In this document: one piece after another, positions 31,239 through 34,606 of the stretch
Layout of the letters: each line of letters opens with the position of its first letter
Position numbering within the stretch: the stretch's first letter is position 1
Origin: Polaromonas sp.
GTDB taxonomy: Bacteria > Pseudomonadota > Gammaproteobacteria > Burkholderiales > Burkholderiaceae_C
Direction: 5' to 3'
Assembly (NCBI RefSeq): GCF_029945925.1
Contig: NZ_JAQSDN010000015.1
Coordinates: 1-34,606, forward strand
Length of the DNA: 34,606 nt
Made by a program: the position numbers and the translations under genes
Notes under the pieces: model-generated
Database searches by the model: none
Told to the model about the DNA's origin: nothing
The model's input: the letters and a program-made list of their open reading frames with translations, nothing else

Positions 31239-32023
31239 GGCGTGTCTCCTGGGGTGGGGTTGTTGTCGTTGTTGACCGGGCTGTCGGGCGGGGTGGCATC
31301 AAAACTGTCGCGGAAGGTGAAATACAGCGAGCTTGAAAACATCGCGGCCATCAGCAGGGCGGCCGGCATGACCAGCGCGGCCGCGGCCTCGGGGCTGGCC
31401 AGCAGGCCGGCCAGCAGGCTCACCGCCAGGCCAATGAGCATCAGCACCACCATCCAGGTGAGGCCGAAGAGCGCGTAGGCGCCGGCGTTCCTGAAACACA
31501 CGACGGCACTGAAAAACAGGCTTTTGACCGGCGACACGCCATGCCAGTGCACCAGCGCGGGCGCATGCCAGAAAAGAATCGAGATCGGCAGGTAGAGCGC
31601 CATGATCACCAGCATCGCCCCTTGCATTTCGGGCGCCAGCGCGCTTTCGCGGCTGACCGGCACATCGAAAAAAAGCGGCACCACGGACACGATCAGCAGG
31701 CAGGCGGCCGCATACAGAAAACCCAGCACCATCATGGCGCGGGCGCGTTGCTGGCCGGCGCGGAAGGCGCTGACAAGAATGGCGGGCATCGGAAAACGGC
31801 CCTTGGTGGCCTCCAGCGTCGCGGCCATCAGGCCCAGGGTGGCCGCCGGCACGATGGCCAGCGCCAGCACCACGCCAACGAAGGGAATCAGCGACGCCAG
31901 CGTGGCCGCCGCCATGTACATGAAAAACAGGCCGGCCAGCGCCAGCGGCTGCTTGAAGAAGGTTTGTATGCCGAGTTTGACCCATGTGATGCCAGTACGT
32001 GCGGGAACGATGTTAAGTTTCAT
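31235..32023 (-). CDS. BPSS1780-family polytopic membrane protein
   Basis: A 262-residue protein starting MKLNIVPARTGITWVKLG at ATG 32023. Six hydrophobic segments are visible (about 28-60, 62-82, 105-130, 140-160, 185-215 and 218-240). The N-terminal sequence and segment order match the family named after Burkholderia BPSS1780, whose function is unknown. A further 14 codons upstream are open but look like leader sequence. It is translationally coupled to the FecR-domain gene (ATGA overlap). It lies downstream of thrB, separated by 171 bp with a terminator-like hairpin. Confidence 0.85.
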   Translation of the reverse strand: MKLNIVPARTGITWVKLGIQTFFKQPLALAGLFFMYMAAATLASLIPFVGVVLALAIVPAATLGLMAATLEATKGRFPMPAILVSAFRAGQQRARAMMVLGFLYAAACLLIVSVVPLFFDVPVSRESALAPEMQGAMLVIMALYLPISILFWHAPALVHWHGVSPVKSLFFSAVVCFRNAGAYALFGLTWMVVLMLIGLAVSLLAGLLASPEAAAALVMPAALLMAAMFSSSLYFTFRDSFDATPPDSPVNNDNNPTPGDTP

Positions 32024-32127
32024 TGCGTGAGTTGCATGTTGGGGTTCAAGCCTGTCCAGGCTCAATCAAAAAGGCTAAAAAAGGCTGACTCGGTGAACAA
32101 TTTAACGCGGACCGTCCAGTTTGCTGC

Positions 32128-32155
32128 AAAAAAGCAGGCCCTGCGGCTGCTTTTT
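32128..32155 (-). terminator. Bidirectional terminator-like hairpin after thrB
   Basis: On the minus strand a run of A, GCAG, a ten-base interior, CTGC, then six T. The symmetrical A and T runs allow termination on either strand. It lies 40 nt downstream of the thrB stop. The stem is short, so confidence is moderate. Confidence 0.55.
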
Positions 32156-32194
32156 CGGGCCGGCCGCCTCCGGCCTGGTCGCGGCGCAACAGGT

Positions 32195-33184
32195 TCAGGC
32201 CGGCGGGCTGCAAGGATGAGCCACGCGCTGGCGCAGCACCCGTTCAAAATGGCCGGGGTCGTGCGGCTGCAACAGCGCGGCTTCGCGCGGCAGGTAAAAG
32301 TCCCACAGCCGCGAGATCCAGAAACGCAGGGCGCCGGCGCGCTCCATGGCCGGCAGCAGGCTGCGTTCCGGGGCGTTCAGGGGGCGCACGGCCTGGTAGG
32401 CCGCCAGGAAGGCCGCGCTGCGGGCTGTGTCACGTTCACCGGTGGCGAGGTCCACACACCAGTCGTTGAGACTGACGCCGATGTCAAACAGCAGGGCGTC
32501 CCAGCCGGCGAAGTAAAAATCAAAAAAGCCGGTCAGGCGCAGGCGGCTGCCTTCGCCGTCGAACATCACGTTGTCGCGAAACAGGTCGGCATGCACCGGA
32601 CCGCGCGGCAGCGCCTGCCAGGCCGAGGAGGCGGCGACATGGTTCTGGTAGGCCAGTTCGGAGCGGATCAGGCTGCCTTGTTCGGGGCTGAGGTAGGGCA
32701 GGATCACCGGCACGGTCTCATTCCACCAGGCCAGGCCGCGCAGGTTGGCCTGCTGGCGGTCGAAGTCCTGCCCCGCCAGGTGCATGCGCGCCAGCATGTC
32801 GCCCACCGCCGCGCAGTGGGCAGGTGTGGGCGCCAGTTCGCTGCGGCCGCGCAGGCGGTCCACCACGGCGGCAGGTTTGCCCTTGAGCTTGTGCAGGAGG
32901 TCACCGGGCCAGCTGCCGGCGCTGGCCGTCAGCGCGGCGTGCGGTTCAGGCACTGGAATGCCGCGCTGCGCCAGATGCTGCATCAGGTACAGGTAAAACG
33001 GCAACTGCTCGAAGCCCAGGCGCTCGAACAGCGTCAGGACGTAGCGGCCCTGGTCGGTGTCGGCGAAATAGTTGGTGTTTTCGATGCCGCCCGAGCAGGG
33101 GTCCAGGGTCTTCAACTGCCCCAGACCGAGCGAATGCAAAAGGGGAGCGGCCTCGTCGAACGAGACTTCGGTGTAAACGGCCAT
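32195..33184 (-). CDS. thrB: Homoserine kinase (ThrB, APH-like fold)
   Basis: A 329-residue kinase of the aminoglycoside-phosphotransferase-like homoserine kinase family. MAVYTEVSFDEAAPLL, GGIENTNYFADTDQGRYVLTLFE (nucleotide-binding lobe), HADLFRDNVMFDG (198-210, catalytic loop) and GFFDFYFAGWDALLFDIG (219-236, metal-binding aspartate 222) match betaproteobacterial ThrB closely. It phosphorylates homoserine in threonine synthesis. ATG 33184 is the family start; an open reading frame extends upstream but runs through the neighbouring gene's region. It lies between the small exported protein and the BPSS1780-type gene, the conserved order near polA. Confidence 0.93.
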   Translation of the reverse strand: MAVYTEVSFDEAAPLLHSLGLGQLKTLDPCSGGIENTNYFADTDQGRYVLTLFERLGFEQLPFYLYLMQHLAQRGIPVPEPHAALTASAGSWPGDLLHKLKGKPAAVVDRLRGRSELAPTPAHCAAVGDMLARMHLAGQDFDRQQANLRGLAWWNETVPVILPYLSPEQGSLIRSELAYQNHVAASSAWQALPRGPVHADLFRDNVMFDGEGSRLRLTGFFDFYFAGWDALLFDIGVSLNDWCVDLATGERDTARSAAFLAAYQAVRPLNAPERSLLPAMERAGALRFWISRLWDFYLPREAALLQPHDPGHFERVLRQRVAHPCSPPA

Positions 33185-33218
33185 GCCTGAAACGGAAACT
33201 GAAACTGGAGGAAAAAAA

Positions 33219-33584
33219 CTAGAACTTGAGCACGTTCCAGACACGTTTGCCGGTGCTGCCGGCGCCTGAGGTGGACGGTGCGGTGCCGCCGCCCTTGGTG
33301 GCGTCGGAGGGCAGCACCTCGTAGGCCGGCACATTGGCTTTGGGCTGCACGGTGATGCTTTGGGTCTCGCCACCCACGCGCACTTCGTCGATGCGTGAAC
33401 CGGCGTCTTCCGTGCGGATGCGCTGGATGGCCGGCTCGGGCCGGCTGCTGACGGGGTTGGTGCCGGGCGGCAGTGCTTGCGCAGGTGCCGCTGCCGGGGA
33501 AGGCGCCGCCGTCTGGGCCAGCACGGGGGCACAGGCCAGAACAGCCGTGGCGGCGAACAGAAGGGAGCGAAGAGGGTGGTGCAT
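33219..33584 (-). CDS. Small exported protein (DUF2782-like)
   Basis: A 121-residue protein with a Sec signal peptide (LLFAATAVLACAPVLAQ) and a Pro/Ala-rich linker. A short beta-rich domain follows (IRTEDAGSRIDEVRVGGETQSITVQP), then a Gly/Ser-rich stretch and a conserved-looking end, KRVWNVLKF. It resembles the small DUF2782 proteins that sit between polA and thrB in related betaproteobacteria. The function is unknown. ATG 33584 is chosen because it begins the signal peptide. It is divergent from polA and 34 bp upstream of thrB on the same strand. Confidence 0.75.
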   Translation of the reverse strand: MHHPLRSLLFAATAVLACAPVLAQTAAPSPAAAPAQALPPGTNPVSSRPEPAIQRIRTEDAGSRIDEVRVGGETQSITVQPKANVPAYEVLPSDATKGGGTAPSTSGAGSTGKRVWNVLKF

Positions 33585-33648
33585 GCCTGCATTGTAGGGG
33601 GCCGGCACCCCCGTGGATAGGGACGGCAAAACGGTGACAATCGGGGCC

Positions 33649-34606
33649 ATGAGCACCGACAAAAAAACACTGCTGCTGGTGGATGGCTCCAGCTATCTCT
33701 ACCGCGCTTTCCATGCGATGCCCGATCTGCGCGCCGACCCCGGCAACCCGCAAAGCCCCGCCACCGGCGCCATTCGCGGCATGGTCAACATGATGCAGAA
33801 GCTGCGCAAGGACGTGCGCGCCGACTTTGCCGCCTGCGTGTTCGACGCCAAGGGTCCGACTTTTCGCGATGCGCTGTATCCCGAGTACAAGGCCCAGCGT
33901 TCGCCCATGCCCGACGACCTGCGCAGCCAGGTCGAGCCCATCCACGAGGTGGTGCGCCTGCTCGGCTGGAAGGTGCTGGATGTGCCCGGGGTGGAAGCCG
34001 ACGACGTGATCGGCACGCTGGCCTGCATGGCGTCGCAGCAGGGCATCGAGGTCATCATCTCCAGCGGCGACAAGGACCTGAGCCAGCTGGTCGATGAAAA
34101 CATCACGGTGATCGACACCATGAACGACCGCCGGCGCGACCTGGCCGGCGTCGAGTCCGAGTTTGGCGTGCCGCCGCGCCTGATGGTGGACTACCAGACC
34201 CTGGTCGGCGATGCGGTGGACAACGTGCCGGGCGTGCCCAAGGTCGGCCCCAAGACGGCCGTGAAATGGCTGCTCGAATACGGCTCGCTCGACGCGCTGG
34301 TGGCGCGTGCCGGCGAGATCAAGGGTGTGGTCGGCGACAACCTGCGCCAGTCGCTCGACTGGCTGCCCAAGGGGCGCGAGCTGCTGACCATCAAGAAAGA
34401 CTGCGAACTGCAGGATTACATCGAGGGCCTGCCTGCTATGGAATCCATAGCTGTCGGCGCCCAACAGACGGAGGCTTTGAAGGTTTTTTATGAAAAATAC
34501 GGCTTCAAGGGTCTGGTCCGCAGCATAGACGCCCAGAATGCCCCGGCCGAGCTGCCGGCCGGGCCCGACACCCACCGCCAGGGCCGCGGGGGGGGGGGGG
34601 GGGGGG
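33649..34606 (+). CDS. polA: DNA polymerase I, N-terminal part (5' nuclease domain), truncated by window end
   Basis: The first 313 or so codons of polA. LLLVDGSSYLYRAFHAMP starts the 5'-3' exonuclease (FEN) domain. KGPTFRDALYPEYKAQR, PGVEADDVIGTLA, SSGDKDLSQLV and NVPGVPKVGPKTAVKWL supply the metal ligands and the helix-hairpin-helix. The polymerase domain lies beyond the window. It works in Okazaki-fragment maturation and repair. ATG 33649 is the family start. A copy of the ATAGC repeat family is read in frame at about residues 263-281 (LPAMESIAVGAQQTEALK). From 34588 only G follows, which would encode poly-glycine and is not credible coding sequence. Confidence 0.95.
   Translation, partial: MSTDKKTLLLVDGSSYLYRAFHAMPDLRADPGNPQSPATGAIRGMVNMMQKLRKDVRADFAACVFDAKGPTFRDALYPEYKAQRSPMPDDLRSQVEPIHEVVRLLGWKVLDVPGVEADDVIGTLACMASQQGIEVIISSGDKDLSQLVDENITVIDTMNDRRRDLAGVESEFGVPPRLMVDYQTLVGDAVDNVPGVPKVGPKTAVKWLLEYGSLDALVARAGEIKGVVGDNLRQSLDWLPKGRELLTIKKDCELQDYIEGLPAMESIAVGAQQTEALKVFYEKYGFKGLVRSIDAQNAPAELPAGPDTHRQGRGGGGGG
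34435..34488 (+). repeat. ATAGC-family short repeat, copy H (inside polA)
   Basis: GCTAT, seven bases, ATAGCTGTCGGCGC, then ACGGAGGCTTTGAAGG, lying in frame in polA between the 5' nuclease and the next domain. Confidence 0.6.
34588..34606. other. Terminal poly-G run, probable artefact
   Basis: Nineteen consecutive G end the window inside the polA reading frame, immediately after natural-looking sequence. Homopolymer G at a contig end is a known artefact of two-colour sequencing chemistry. Confidence 0.7.

Noticed and set aside
33185..33670. Longer thrB product starting upstream of 33184
   Set aside because: The added 160 residues are out-of-frame translation of the small exported protein gene; the family start is at 33184.
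34588..34606. G-quadruplex or poly-glycine tract in polA
   Set aside because: A pure G run exactly at the contig end is better explained as a sequencing artefact.

Overview
The window looks like chromosomal DNA from a betaproteobacterium of the order Burkholderiales, most likely family Comamonadaceae (Polaromonas/Rhodoferax/Variovorax-like). The evidence is the high-GC coding, the style of the encoded proteins, the polA - small exported protein - thrB - membrane protein order, and several families of intergenic repeats of a kind common in that group. Genus-level placement is inference. I see no tRNA, rRNA, CRISPR array, integrase, transposase or phage gene. The right end is a run of 19 G inside polA, which looks like a contig-end artefact.

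Layout: (1) 218-6033 holds a CBS/DUF294 nucleotidyltransferase-like protein with an overlapping DnaQ-like exonuclease, a frameshifted AEC transporter, a DUF486 membrane protein, and a DUF47 + Pit phosphate uptake operon preceded by a convincing Pho box. (2) 6264-7288 (minus) holds a GNAT acetyltransferase and a TM2-domain protein. (3) 7473-9851 is the rpsP-rimM-trmD-rplS ribosome operon. It has a perfect terminator-shaped hairpin inside rimM and a long repeat inserted between rimM and trmD. (4) 9922-13019 holds a CoA pyrophosphatase, a CbiB/AmpE-like membrane protein and a HisC-type aminotransferase. (5) 13013-15560 (minus) is an overlapping trio: M48 protease, pterin dehydratase and rsgA. Divergent from it are orn and a DEAD-box RNA helicase with a long, structured leader.

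(6) 18726-23756 is a probable catabolic island. A FadR-type GntR regulator, a PhyH-type dioxygenase, a SAF-domain oxidoreductase and a beta-hydroxyacid dehydrogenase run on the minus strand. An alpha/beta hydrolase is divergent, with a perfect 12-bp palindrome in the shared control region. (7) 23761-28094 holds guaC, an exported CxxC protein and a UvrD/PcrA helicase. (8) 28300-30473 holds an orphan branched-chain-type solute-binding protein and a divergent IclR regulator whose intergenic region carries matching 15-bp palindromes. (9) 30519-34606 holds a Tat-exported FecR-domain protein, a BPSS1780-type membrane protein, thrB, a small exported protein and the 5' part of polA.

The most unusual feature is a family of roughly 45-60 bp sequences (core GCTMY-N7-ATAGC then GCGC about 5 bases on, with a GGGCTGGAGGC-like tail). 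I find eight copies, six of them inside or overlapping reading frames (AEC transporter, rsgA, SAF oxidoreductase, exported CxxC protein, uvrD, polA), including one 27-bp stretch shared by two unrelated genes and read in different frames. A second repeat family, a GC-rich hairpin element of about 90 bp with an extended form of about 180 bp, fills most larger intergenic gaps and shows covariation in its stem.
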